14,922 bases of DNA from Pavlovales sp. CCMP2436 (GCA_026770615.1 MU631688.1:21695-36616), one strand, 5' to 3'; shown: positions 5,099 through 11,709, counted from the first letter of the stretch. Translations and numbers: made by a program. The notes: a model not told the origin generated them from the letters alone.

Positions 5099-6735
5099 TA
5101 TCGTTGTAATTATCAAGAGCCATTCTTTTGCACCGTCCCTGAGTGGCAAAGGAAGATAGTATGTGCGCGTGGGGGGGGGGGGGGGTAGCGTGCACCCCTT
5201 CCAAATCGAAGCCGCGCCGAGAAATCCCACTCCCGAGGGAATGGCCGCGGAGACCCGACTGGAGTCCCAGCCCATAGGCCCCTACCGATGATAAGAAGTA
5301 AAAGTATAAGAACAACAAAAATCATAATCATAAAAAAAAAACATGAACACAAACATAAAAAAGAAAGAAAAAAAAGGCGAAGGTGGAATCGATGGTAAAA
5401 TCACAGCTTATTGCCATTGCTATTGCTAGTACCAGAGTACTAGTACTACCACTAGTGGTGCTTTTACTATGACTATCACTATTACTATTACGATTACGAT
5501 TACGATTATCATTATCATTAGCACCTCCCAGAAGGCGAAGGTCGAATCGATGGTGAACACGCAGCTGCCCATGCACACCATCGCCATCGTGCGGATGCCT
5601 GGAGGACACAGGTGTGTGTGGGCGTGGGTGGGTGAGTGTGTGTGTGCGCGCAGGTGAGGAGGGGATGGGATGGGTGGGGGGGGTGAGCAGATAGCGAGGT
5701 GGCTAATTAAGCGGCTGTAGAATTCCCCAAGGATTCATAATGGGATTTTCGGATGCTATTGGGTAGCTATTGCGGCAGGATTAACAGCACTATTGGCACA
5801 GATGTCTGTGAGGGTAGCATACTGCACGAGTGGTAGCTACTGGGGCAATAGCTAGGGGGGAGGGGGGGTTGCTACTGCTGGAGCCAGGTCACGGTTGCTA
5901 CTGAAATTTTAAACTGTAATTGGTTAAAAAACAGTTTCCAGTTCACAGTACTCACTACTGCTTATCGCCTCAATTGGTTAATCCCTTGCCGGCAAGGGAT
6001 TAACCAAGAACTGAGACCTGGCTTCAGCAGTTGGGAGAATGGACGCACCTGCGGGCCTGTCTGCGCGTCTACGCTCCCAACCGATGATGGATCCCAGTAC
6101 GATCGAGTAGAGGATGCGCGCGCACATCTGGAGAGAAGCAAGGGGCAGCGCAAACATGAGGCGGGGGCTTAGACACGGAACAGGAACATTGGGAGCAGGC
6201 AAGGGCTAGAACTAGGGATAAGAGCAAGTGCAAGGAATAGGGCTTAGGCTTCAGGCTTAGGGCTAGGGCTAAAGCTAGAGCTAGGGCCAGAGCTGGGGTT
6301 AGAGCTAGGGCTGGGGCTAGGGTGCTAGGGCAAGGGCTAGGGCGAGGGCACGGGTTAGAGCTAGAGCTGGGCTTGGGCTAGGGCCAGGGCTAGATTGCTA
6401 GGGCTGGGGCTAGGGCAAGGATGCCGCACCGTGGCCTCCCACTTGTTTAGCCCGCCGAGCACGACGTAGCGCGTAAACTTGCATGCGTCTTTCGAATAGT
6501 CGATGTTGGGGTACTCGAGGTCAGAACGCGCGCGCAGCATGTTGGGCGCGGGAGACAGGTGGCAGACTGGCTCGATGAGAGGCGATACAATGCTGATGAG
6601 CGAGTAGACGAGGATGAGCGAGGCCGCGGACCAGTAGAAGAGCTTCTCCAGCGAGGTTGCGTCGGACGAGAAGAAGCCCGGCATGCTGCCGACGCAAGGA
6701 AGTCCCTTGGCCGATGGCGGCTCCGTGAAACACCC
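3838..6735 (-). CDS. MgtC/SapB-family membrane protein, eight-exon model
   Basis: I assemble a minus-strand gene from eight segments: 6735-6430, 6127-6049, 5598-5525, 5281-5196, 4786-4696, 4456-4383, 4085-4024 and 3929-3838. All junctions are GT..AG, and the phases agree at all seven joins. The total is 864 bases, 287 residues plus TGA. Residues 103-236 carry the MgtC-domain landmarks in order: VLGSIIGWERRRADRPAG, IRTMAMVCMG, SSRVSAAIPSGVGFLGA, VHGLTTATSVWLSAAVGIL and FSTLLSVIYLRF. A hydrophobic N-terminal segment (about residues 33-58) precedes the domain, and a charged tail of about 50 residues follows it. MgtC/SapB proteins are small polytopic membrane proteins; bacterial ones help growth at low magnesium, but the biochemical role of eukaryotic ones is unknown to me. 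The true start is open: the first ATG in the 5' exon is at 6684 (270 residues), but an acceptor-like site at 6736 suggests an earlier exon. An interrupted or dying copy is possible. Confidence 0.75.
4024..4085 (-). CDS. MgtC-family gene, exon 7: charged tail
   Basis: The exon lies between AAAAATGCAG and CTCTCCG|GTAAAC and is 62 bases long. It encodes RIAGRMKEDLPDEERQDEPL and then S, a hydrophilic segment after the last helix. Phase 2 in and phase 1 out, matching both neighbours. Confidence 0.65.
4135..4164 (-). repeat. Dispersed repeat, copy 6, inside an MgtC-gene intron
   Basis: On the minus strand it reads cagtcagacgccagcccgaa followed by tccctctcag. It lies between exons 6 and 7 of the model and is the best match to 2691-2734. 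Confidence 0.65.
4277..4302 (-). pseudogene. Echo of MgtC exon 6 (3' part)
   Basis: This segment matches 4387-4412 at 24 of 26 positions, 110 bp away in direct orientation. On the minus strand it would read SVISLRFA, against SVIYLRFA in the exon. No donor follows, so it looks like a decayed partial duplicate. Confidence 0.7.
4365..4381 (+). repeat. A17 tract abutting a splice donor
   Basis: On the coding (minus) strand this is a T17 run directly after the G of the exon 6 donor. Confidence 0.8.
4383..4456 (-). CDS. MgtC-family gene, exon 6: last transmembrane segment
   Basis: The exon lies between ATCATCATTTAG and GCGCCCAG|GTTTTT and is 74 bases long, phase 0 in and phase 2 out. It encodes VGGGIFVPAVFSTLLSVIYL and then RFAP, the expected final helix of an MgtC domain. 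The donor runs straight into a T17 tract. Confidence 0.75.
4567..4602 (-). pseudogene. Echo of MgtC exon 5 (3' part) with donor
   Basis: Twelve codons read TSVWLSVAVCIL, against TSVWLSAAVGIL in exon 5. The copy is followed by GTAATC, a plausible donor. The wider 40-base block 4563-4602 matches 4692-4731 at 34 of 40 positions, 129 bp apart. The match stops abruptly at the ACT TCC codons, so the 5' half of the exon is absent. Confidence 0.75.
4696..4786 (-). CDS. MgtC-family gene, exon 5: HGLTTA..WL motif
   Basis: The exon lies between AACAAAAG and ATCCTG|GTAACG and is 91 bases long. One base completes the Gly codon, then it encodes TVQKNGNSAPE and VHGLTTATSVWLSAAVGIL. The acceptor has no pyrimidine tract; CAT triplets lie directly upstream of it. 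Three partial copies of this exon surround it. Confidence 0.75.
4797..4839 (+). repeat. (GAT/GGT)n microsatellite upstream of exon 5
   Basis: Imperfect trinucleotide repeats occupy the place where the exon 5 pyrimidine tract should be. On the minus strand they read CAT/CAC. A run of ATT triplets follows at 4868-4883. Confidence 0.8.
4885..4938 (-). pseudogene. Echo of MgtC exon 5 (5' part), with stops
   Basis: The minus strand keeps the landmarks acggtgcaaaa and gctcccgaagtacac (TVQ and APEVH in exon 5), but TAA/TGA triplets and a length change lie between them. It ends at GTACAC, next to AAT triplets. Confidence 0.6.
5036..5096 (+). repeat. (TG)30 dinucleotide microsatellite
   Basis: About 61 bases of uninterrupted TG lie in the intron between MgtC exons 4 and 5. 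This explains the spurious His-Thr frame on the minus strand. Confidence 0.95.
5117..5143 (-). pseudogene. Echo of MgtC exon 5 (5' end) with acceptor
   Basis: The minus strand has a good acceptor (tttgccactcag) followed by ggacggtgcaaaagaatggc, close to the 5' end of exon 5. Using this acceptor shifts the frame by one base relative to exon 5, and the copy then runs into the (AC)30 repeat. Confidence 0.6.
5171..5185 (+). repeat. G15 homopolymer
   Basis: A run of fifteen G lies about ten bases inside the intron after MgtC exon 4 (C15 on the coding strand). Confidence 0.9.
5196..5281 (-). CDS. MgtC-family gene, exon 4: SR(V)..IPSGVGFLGA motif
   Basis: The exon lies between ATCATCGGTAG and AAGGG|GTGCAC and is 86 bases long, phase 0 in and phase 2 out. 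It encodes GPMGWDSSRVSAAIPSGV and then GFLGAASIWKG, the most diagnostic part of the domain. The donor sits just before a run of 15 C on the minus strand. Confidence 0.85.
5376..5408 (-). pseudogene. Echo of MgtC exon 3 (3' part)
   Basis: This segment matches 5534-5566 at 28 of 33 positions, 158 bp away in direct orientation. The minus strand would read SCDFTIDSTFAF, against SCVFTIDSTFAF in the exon. It is followed by a T-rich run rather than by a donor. Confidence 0.7.
5467..5520 (+). repeat. (ACTATT/ACGATT)n microsatellite
   Basis: Imperfect tri- and hexanucleotide repeats sit directly downstream (in transcript sense) of MgtC exon 3. They explain a spurious Thr-Ile frame on the plus strand. 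Confidence 0.85.
5525..5598 (-). CDS. MgtC-family gene, exon 3
   Basis: The exon lies between GTGTCCTCCAG and GAG|GTGCTA, is 74 bases long and completes the Gly codon from exon 2. It encodes IRTMAMVCMGSCVFTIDS and then TFAFWE. In MgtC proteins the segment after PAG reads like R-T-h-x-L-V-x-x-G-a. A partial echo lies at 5376-5408. Confidence 0.8.
5974..6007. repeat. Perfect 34 bp palindrome
   Basis: The left half ttggttaatcccttgcc is followed directly by its exact reverse complement with no spacer. It lies in the intron between MgtC exons 2 and 3. The sequence attggttaa also occurs nearby at about 5919-5927. Confidence 0.95.
6049..6127 (-). CDS. MgtC-family gene, exon 2: first domain motif
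   Basis: The exon lies between CTTCTCTCCAG and GCAG|GTGCGT, starts in phase 0 and ends after one base of a Gly codon. It encodes RILYSIVLGSIIGWERRR and then ADRPAG, the typical start of an MgtC domain. Confidence 0.8.
6199..6420 (+). repeat. Degenerate (GGGCTA)n minisatellite
   Basis: Some thirty imperfect 6-base units (GGGCTA, GAGCTA, GGGCCA and similar) fill most of the intron between MgtC exons 1 and 2. On the minus strand the unit is TAGCCC. It resembles, but is not, a TTAGGG telomere repeat. Confidence 0.85.
6430..6735 (-). CDS. MgtC-family gene, exon 1 of the model
   Basis: The exon runs from a TGGGCAG acceptor to an ACG|GTGCGG donor and holds 102 whole codons. It encodes GCFTEPPSAKGLPCVG, then MPGFFSSDATSLEK (ATG at 6684), then a membrane segment (FYWSAASLILVYSLISIVS), and then a hydrophilic stretch that ends KFTRYVVLGGLNKWEAT. 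The sequence upstream stays open in frame to ATG 6882, but codon use there drops to intron-like, so I treat it as intron or 5' UTR. This part lies outside the conserved MgtC domain. Confidence 0.6.
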
Positions 6736-6968
6736 CTGCCCAGGGCAACGTTTAGCCTGCACAGGCTGCCGAGTTAAAAGGCCAGTGCAAGCTAGGCAAC
6801 GGTGAGCGGTCAGTTCGTTGACTTTTTTTAAACTACGACTACTTTCTATAGAAAAGGGCAGCAGGCAGTGGGTTGCAGACATTCTGTCTCAGAAGTGGTC
6901 GACTCCGAGCGTGTAGGCGCGACGACGTTCAGTCACCCAGGCTGCATGTAGTCACCCAGGCGGCATAC

Positions 6969-7312
6969 TTAGGCGCCGACCCCAAACCGTGTCTCCCTGC
7001 GGAGGTGGTACGCGCCCTCAGCCCACTCGCCGGGGTTGCCGTCGTCGTCGCTGTCAGTACGTGTGCCGCCGCCGTTGCCGGTGCCGGTGCCGGTGCGCTC
7101 CAATTGCGCGCGCGCAATGATGACCTTGACGTGCCCTCGAAGTGCGCACATGCCGATCTCCTGTCTCATCTTCCACAGGAGAGTGCTGCGCGCTTGCGCA
7201 GCGGAGGGGGCCCCCATGCGAGCTTGGAGCGCTCTTGCGCCCATGCTGGCGAGGTCCCCGACGAAGGATTCCAGGTCGTCAGACCACTCGTCGAAGGCTC
7301 CAATCACGAGGG
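6969..7312 (-). CDS. Possible terminal exon, unidentified protein
   Basis: A strong acceptor (pyrimidine-rich, ending ccacttctaccag) precedes a frame of 113 codons ending in TAA at 6969. The product begins LVIGAFDEWSDDLESFVGDL, includes LLWKMRQEIGMCALRGHVKV, then a Gly/Thr-rich stretch (ERTGTGTGNGGGTRTDSDDD), and ends RRETRFGVGA. Codons end mostly in G/C. The exon needs a phase-1 donor upstream; the adjacent repeat-bearing frame (7279-8310) offers no phase-1 GT near its end, so the join is unproven. I looked for a splice from here into MgtC exon 1 and found only a weak GTCGGC donor in the right phase. It may belong to a separate gene just upstream of MgtC or to a long N-terminal extension of it. 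Confidence 0.45.
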
Positions 7313-8310
7313 CTGGTAGAAGTGGTGGATGATGAGGAAGCCGAAAACAAAGCGCTGGAGTCGCTGCGCAACGCGGGGCCGCCCGACAGTGCGCGAGCAA
7401 GCGAGTCCATTGGTGATCCCAGCGGTGACGTATCGCTGGGAAGCGATGTGGTTTTGAGTGTCGAGAACTCGTTTGCGCGTGCAGGGCGCGGGCCGCAGCG
7501 CGGGGGCGCGGTGGAGGGACTGGTTGAAGAGGGAACCGAAGGAGCCGAGACGTCGAGCGCGAGCGAGTCCACTTGATGGCGGGTTTGGGTTTTGAATGCC
7601 GTGAACTTGTTCGCGCGTGCAGGGCGCGGGCCGCCGCGCGGGAGCGCGGTGGAAGGACTAGTTGAAGAAGGAGCCGAAGGAGCCAAACCAGGCAACGCGA
7701 GGCCGTCCGGCCGAGCACGAGCAAGCGAGTTCATTGGTGGTCTCACCGTCGGCGTGTCGCTAGGAAGCGACGGGGTTTTGAATGCCGTGAACTCGTTCGC
7801 GCGTGCAGGGCGCGGGCCGCAGCGCGGGGGCGCGTTGGATGGACTGGTTGAAGAAGGAGCCGAAGGAGCCGAGACGTCGAGCGCGAGCGAGTCCACTTGA
7901 TGGCGGGATTGGGTTTTGAATGCCGTGAACTTGTTTGCGCGCGCATGGCGCGAGCAACCGCGCGGAGGCGCGGTGGATGAGGTAGTATATGAAGCGTCCG
8001 TGATGGAGGTGGCCGATAGCAGTGCGATTATATATCCGTATCCTGTATAAACCTCCGTGGAGCAGAGAAGCCCGTCCGTTGGACGTGCGTCGTTGGTACC
8101 GGGTGGGTGGGTGGGTCGGGTTGAGCGAGCCTGACCGCAGTCAGCCCCTGCGGCTGCCGCGCGCTCGTCATGTCCCTTGACTCTGACATGTTCCGTGGCT
8201 CCGATTTGCTGAATCGCAATTTTAATTATTACCGTAACAGTCCGTAATATTTGAGCAAATTGTTTTCCTGCCCTTGCACTCCCTACGCTCGTTCCGTGCG
8301 TGGAAAACAA
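7279..8310 (-). CDS. Ser/Pro/Ala-rich tandem-repeat protein (open frame)
   Basis: A minus-strand frame of 343 codons runs across a tandem-repeat array. Each unit carries a core such as ANKFTAFKTQTRHQVDSLAL, then DVSAPSVPSSTSPSTAPP and RCGPRPAR. Two unit types alternate, spaced 138, 186 and 138 bases, all divisible by three, and the minus frame stays open throughout. In the same blocks the best plus-strand frame is cut by TGA in two units. Codon use is G/C-ending in the repeat part. Upstream of about 8045 the sequence becomes AT-rich and intron-like, so the true exon is probably about 7330-8045, perhaps starting after the TTATACAG acceptor. The composition suggests a disordered linker or cell-surface segment. 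No family is recognised. Confidence 0.4.
   Translation of the reverse strand: MFSTHGTSVGSARAGKQFAQILRTVTVIIKIAIQQIGATEHVRVKGHDERAAAAGADCGQARSTRPTHPPGTNDARPTDGLLCSTEVYTGYGYIIALLSATSITDASYTTSSTAPPRGCSRHARANKFTAFKTQSRHQVDSLALDVSAPSAPSSTSPSNAPPRCGPRPARANEFTAFKTPSLPSDTPTVRPPMNSLARARPDGLALPGLAPSAPSSTSPSTALPRGGPRPARANKFTAFKTQTRHQVDSLALDVSAPSVPSSTSPSTAPPRCGPRPARANEFSTLKTTSLPSDTSPLGSPMDSLARALSGGPALRSDSSALFSASSSSTTSTSPRDWSLRRVV
7451..8000. repeat. Tandem repeat array, four units in two types
   Basis: Units start at 7451, 7589, 7775 and 7913 (plus-strand landmark gttttgaatgccgtgaact, diverged in the first). Spacings of 138, 186 and 138 give a 324 bp dimer that is itself duplicated. Confidence 0.85.
8101..8120 (+). 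other. G-quadruplex-type motif
   Basis: gggtgggtgggtgggtcggg: five G3 runs with one-base loops. The surrounding 8046-8438 shows no gene; a small hairpin (ggagcta / tagctcc) lies at about 8340-8360. Confidence 0.5.
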
Positions 8311-8438
8311 AATTCGCCTTTTCTATTTCCTACCGGGCCCGGAGCTAACTCCCTAGCTCCGGCCGAACTACCGCCCTAGCGGGCTATTGTACACGCCCGT
8401 ACTTGCTGACTAAAGCGGCATACCTTAATTTACTAGGA

Positions 8439-8525
8439 TCAAATAGGATTGGGCTCCGGAATGGGACCGCTGAGGCTTGTATCGGAACTATTCTGACGAC
8501 GATCCGGATTATTTCCTTCATCAAA
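8439..8525 (-). CDS. Possible terminal exon, AT-richer, unidentified
   Basis: A clear acceptor (TTTTTTTTACAG) precedes 28 codons and a TGA. The product starts FDEGNNPDRRQNSSDTSLSG and ends PIPEPNPI. Codon use is mixed, unlike the G/C-ending host exons but like the coding-like pieces at 12833-13200 on the same strand, on the far side of the LINE. It is short, so chance cannot be excluded. Confidence 0.3.
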   Translation of the reverse strand, partial: FDEGNNPDRRQNSSDTSLSGPIPEPNPI

Positions 8526-8740
8526 CTGTAAAAAAAAATAGAGCCATCAAAAGTAAATAAGGGGTGGATGTTTGCGCCCAACTGCTAAACGCGGTTAACG
8601 CTATTTATTCGCTGTCATAAACTACAAATTATAGCTGTAGTTATTATTAGCGGCTCAGCATAGTTCGACAGGTGGTGTTCACTCACTGACTGGGTCGAAA
8701 AAAAGTAAAAAAAAATCAAACAGGATGGCGAGCATCTTGT

Positions 8741-8976
8741 TTGGACGTCCAACCGCGTAAGCGGGCGGGGTTTTTCGAGCCGGAGACGACGCTGGAGACG
8801 GCGTGGTCAGTTGTCCGGTCTCTTTTTCCCCCGGACACCCGCGTGCGCCACCCGCGAGGGAGTGGCGCGTCGACTCCGAGACAGACGGGGTGGAGTTTGA
8901 GCGAGGACATACCCGGTGCGCCGGTGACGTCCTCTAGATTCCTCTCGGGTCGCGCCGAAAGACTCCCCCCTCCAAA
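8741..8976 (+). other. LINE 5' region
   Basis: A frame is open from 8741 (DVQPRKRAGFFEPETTLETA and on, with Arg/Pro-rich sequence) in a different register from the endonuclease. It could be the decayed 5' UTR or the N-terminal coding part of the LINE. No gag-like zinc knuckle or coiled coil is visible. Confidence 0.3.
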
Positions 8977-10074
8977 TTGGTCTCGGACACGAACAATGGC
9001 AGGGGTTGGCACCCTCGGCCTCCTACGACGCAACAACAGCCCAATGACTTTCACGCCCACTTCATCTCGCAGAACGTGCAAGGATTCGATGGTGACAAGC
9101 AGCAGGTCCTCTACGCGCTCATGCAGCAGCGCGGTGTCTTCCTCTCGTGCCTGCAGGAGACTTGGCAAGTGCAAACGTCGCTGATTGACGAGAGCGCGGG
9201 CATCGTGATCGTGAGAGCGAACGCGATCCCGCCGGCGGGCCGAGACCACGCCTCGGGTGGACTTGCCATCGTGCTGAGCCCCCGTGCGAGGCGCGCATGG
9301 TCAGACGCATCATCATACGTGGCTCGTTACGGGCCTCGTGTGATGGCAGTGCGTTTGAAGATGCGCGACTCGGAGGAAAAGGCGCTTGACATTCTGGTGG
9401 TTTGTGCATACGCACCGACGAGCGAAAAGCCGGCAGCAGAGAGGGAAGAATTCCTCTCGCAGCTAGCGGCTTGCGTCGAATCTCGCCGAGAGCATGAGAT
9501 GGTCATGATTAGTGGAGATTTCAACGCCTCGTTGGGCGTGCGCACGGCTGCTCTTGGAGAAGAGCAGCACTCGCACAGTAACATCCTGGGACCACATGGC
9601 ATCGCGCGGCGGAGCGAGGCTGGGGTTGCGCTGCTGGACTTCATGACGGAGCACAATTTGTGCTCTGTGCTGTCGTACTTTCGGAAAAAACGCTACCTCA
9701 CATGGACTCTTCCGGGTACGGGCGACGGTTATCAAATCGATCACTGGCTCGTGTCCAAAGCCGGTTACAAGAGAATCAGCGAAGCAGCTCGGCGGCCGTG
9801 CACAGCTGTGCAGAGCGATCACAGACCCATCTGGGTCAAGATCCTTCTGTACAAGCGAACGCAGCAGCCATTTGCGAGGAGGGAGACGACTGCCGCGCGC
9901 CCCGCACGGCGAGCAGACGTTTCCAAGTTACTAGACGAGCCGACTAAACACAAAGTCATCAAGGGCGTCATCGCGGCTCACCGAGAGCAACTGTCGTTAC
10001 CTCCACTTCCTCCTTTCCCACCTCCAACCTCCAGCCTCCTTCCCCGCCTTCCCGGCGCAAGCAACAATGTTTGA
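8977..10074 (+). pseudogene. LINE ORF, APE-type endonuclease domain
   Basis: This is the N-terminal domain of the LINE polyprotein, an endonuclease/exonuclease/phosphatase fold that nicks target DNA to prime reverse transcription. Landmarks in order: HFISQNVQGF (Asn codon 9073-9075), FLSCLQETW (Glu codon 9157-9159), ILVVCAYAPTS, MISGDFNASLG (GDFNA at 9514-9528), YLTWTLPGTGDGYQIDHWLV and SDHRPIW (9814-9834). These carry the catalytic Asn, Glu, Asp and His of the family, so the domain itself looks intact. The frame starts from an upstream Leu codon, so no start is claimed. It runs into a pyrimidine-rich low-complexity stretch and stops at TGA 10072-10074. The downstream linker lies in another frame, so the ORF is broken here. 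Confidence 0.85.
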
Positions 10075-10255
10075 TCCCCCTTCCGCCATCACCGCCGCTT
10101 TTGTCGTCGATCCATTCCGCCACTACTCCGCCATTTCCGCCGCCATTTCCATTTCCATTTCCATTCTCACCGATTCATCCCAGCTCTCCTCTCTTCCTCC
10201 CCTCTCCCTCTCCCGTTTTCCCGGACTCCATCGCTCCTTCGTCGTTACCGGCAGG
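9990..10255 (+). repeat. Pyrimidine-rich low-complexity insert in the LINE
   Basis: About 265 bases are dominated by CCT, TTCC and (CCATTT)n, sharply different from the sequence on both sides. It separates the endonuclease (frame 1) from the linker (frame 3) and contains a TGA. Confidence 0.7.
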
Positions 10256-10530
10256 TGTCACCGTGACTTCGTTCAGCCTCCTGCAGGCGTGCGTCCGCCG
10301 CTCGGCCGACGAGCATCTCTCGAGTCGAAGGCTGCGACCGACTCCGAGCTGGTTCACTGCGCGTGAGCTTGTGCTGCTTCCGCTGGTCGAGCTGCGCAAC
10401 AACGCGCTCGACGCGTACCGCCTACGGCGCAACAAGTCGACGCGTGAGACGCGGGTGGAGACGCGAACGGCGCTTCAGCGCGCAGTGCGCGAGGTCAAGC
10501 GCGTCTGGCTGAACGAGCGCATCGAGAACG
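10256..10530 (+). pseudogene. LINE ORF, linker before the RT (frame 3)
   Basis: The reading RPTPSWFTARELVLLPLVEL is followed by RNNALDAYRLRR and an Arg/Lys-rich helical stretch (RVETRTALQRAVREVKRVWL). This is typical of the connector between endonuclease and RT in LINEs. The frame then shifts by one base between about 10530 and 10545. Confidence 0.7.
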
Positions 10531-11709
10531 GACTGCAAGCACCCGGGCCTCTACTGGCAGGCGATCAAGGAGCTCAAGGCGGGGCTCGACCAATCCAAGC
10601 CAATGGTGCCGATGCAGTTCCGAGCGCCGGACGGCAAGCTGTGCGAGGGGGACGCGGAGAACGCAGAGGTGCTGCGCGCGCACTTTGACGATGTGTACAA
10701 CCGCAAGACTGATGTCGACCCGAGCGCGGTGGAGCTGGTGAGGCAGCGGGAGTGCATGCAAGAGCTGGCAGACGAGCCGGGCCGCAAAGAGGTAAAGACG
10801 CATTTCAGGAAGGCGAAGACGGGCAAGTCGCCGGGTGAAAGCAGCCTCGCGGTGGAGTGCTTCCAAGCGCTCACCGACAACGAGGAGACGCTGACGCTCG
10901 TGCACGAGACCATCTTAGACTTCTGGCGATCTGGGCAGGCGCGTGAGACGACTCGGGCTGCTGCCGAGACGTGCTTCGAGGAGTGGCGCGTAGGGCGGCT
11001 CAAGCTGCTACCGTAGAAGGGAGACGCGAGCGACCCGTCGAACTGGCGGGGAATCATGCTGCTTGAGGCCGTCGCGAAAGTGGTGGGCTCGATCATCGCA
11101 GACAGGCTCGCGACGCTCCTCTCCAAGGTGGGCGTTGAGTACCAGAACGGCTTCATGCGGCGGAGAGGCTGCGCGGACGGCGTCTTCTCGCTCAAGATGG
11201 CTCTGCTCAAGAGGAAAGAGCACGGGCTGAGCACGTGGACGCTGTACGTCGACCTCGTCAAGGCGTTCGACTCGGTAGATCGCTCGATGATGTTCGGCAT
11301 CCTCCTACGGTACGGAGTTCCCGAGCACCTCGTCCAACTCATTCGCATGCTGCACACAGACCTGACTGTGCGGATGGCGGTGGGCGAGGTGGTGGTGGAG
11401 ATGCCGACAACGGTGGGCGTCAAGCAGGGCGACACGCTCACGGCCATCATCTTCCTCTTCGTGGAGCAGGCGGCAATTGAGACGGTCGAGCCGGTCTTCG
11501 AAGAAGCGGGGATCAAGCAGCTCGAGTTCCTGACCAAGGAGGACGACGTGATCGCTGGGCGCAAGCTCGACGAAGACGGCGGCACGCCCTTCAACCTCTG
11601 GGCGTCTCTCTACGCGGACGACGGCGCACTACCTTTCACGTCGCAAGCAGACCTCGAGCTCGCGGCGCGCGGTTGCTCAAAGAGCATCTGCTACGCTTCG
11701 CCCTCGTGA
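10531..11709 (+). pseudogene. LINE ORF, reverse transcriptase domain, one nonsense codon
   Basis: Frame 1 reads LYWQAIKELKAG, then through a TAG at 11014-11016 (context RLKLLP*KGDASDPSNWRGI) into the RT core. Seen in order: NWRGIMLLEAVAKV, EYQNGFMRRRGCADGVFSLK, motif A LYVDLVKAFDSVDRS (first Asp codon 11251-11253), motif B VGVKQGDTLTA (11413-11445) and motif C SLYADDGAL (YADD at 11611-11622). The three catalytic aspartates are present. Without the TAG the frame would be continuous on both sides, so this is a single recent-looking lesion. The frame ends at 11709 after a shift just past YADD. Confidence 0.88.

Noticed and set aside
4913..5275. Minus open frame of 120 codons with a long His-Thr run
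   Set aside because: Only its first part is real (MgtC exon 4). The rest reads through C15 and (AC)30 repeats in the intron.
5469..5657. Plus frame with Thr-Ile repeats and a protein-like end (KVESMVNTQLPMHTIAIVR)
   Set aside because: It first looked like a plus-strand exon, but the minus strand of the same segment gives an MgtC motif with matching phase on both sides.
6361..6882. Minus frame of 173 codons as a complete small gene
   Set aside because: Its middle is MgtC exon 1. The N-terminal 49 codons have intron-like codon use and the C-terminus reads through the (TAGCCC)n repeat.
7451..8000. CRISPR-like array
   Set aside because: Units are 138-186 bp, coding, and have no short constant repeat with unique spacers.
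10551..11594. Minus open frame of 347 codons opposite the LINE RT
   Set aside because: Antisense shadow; the Ser-rich composition comes from the complement of the RT core.
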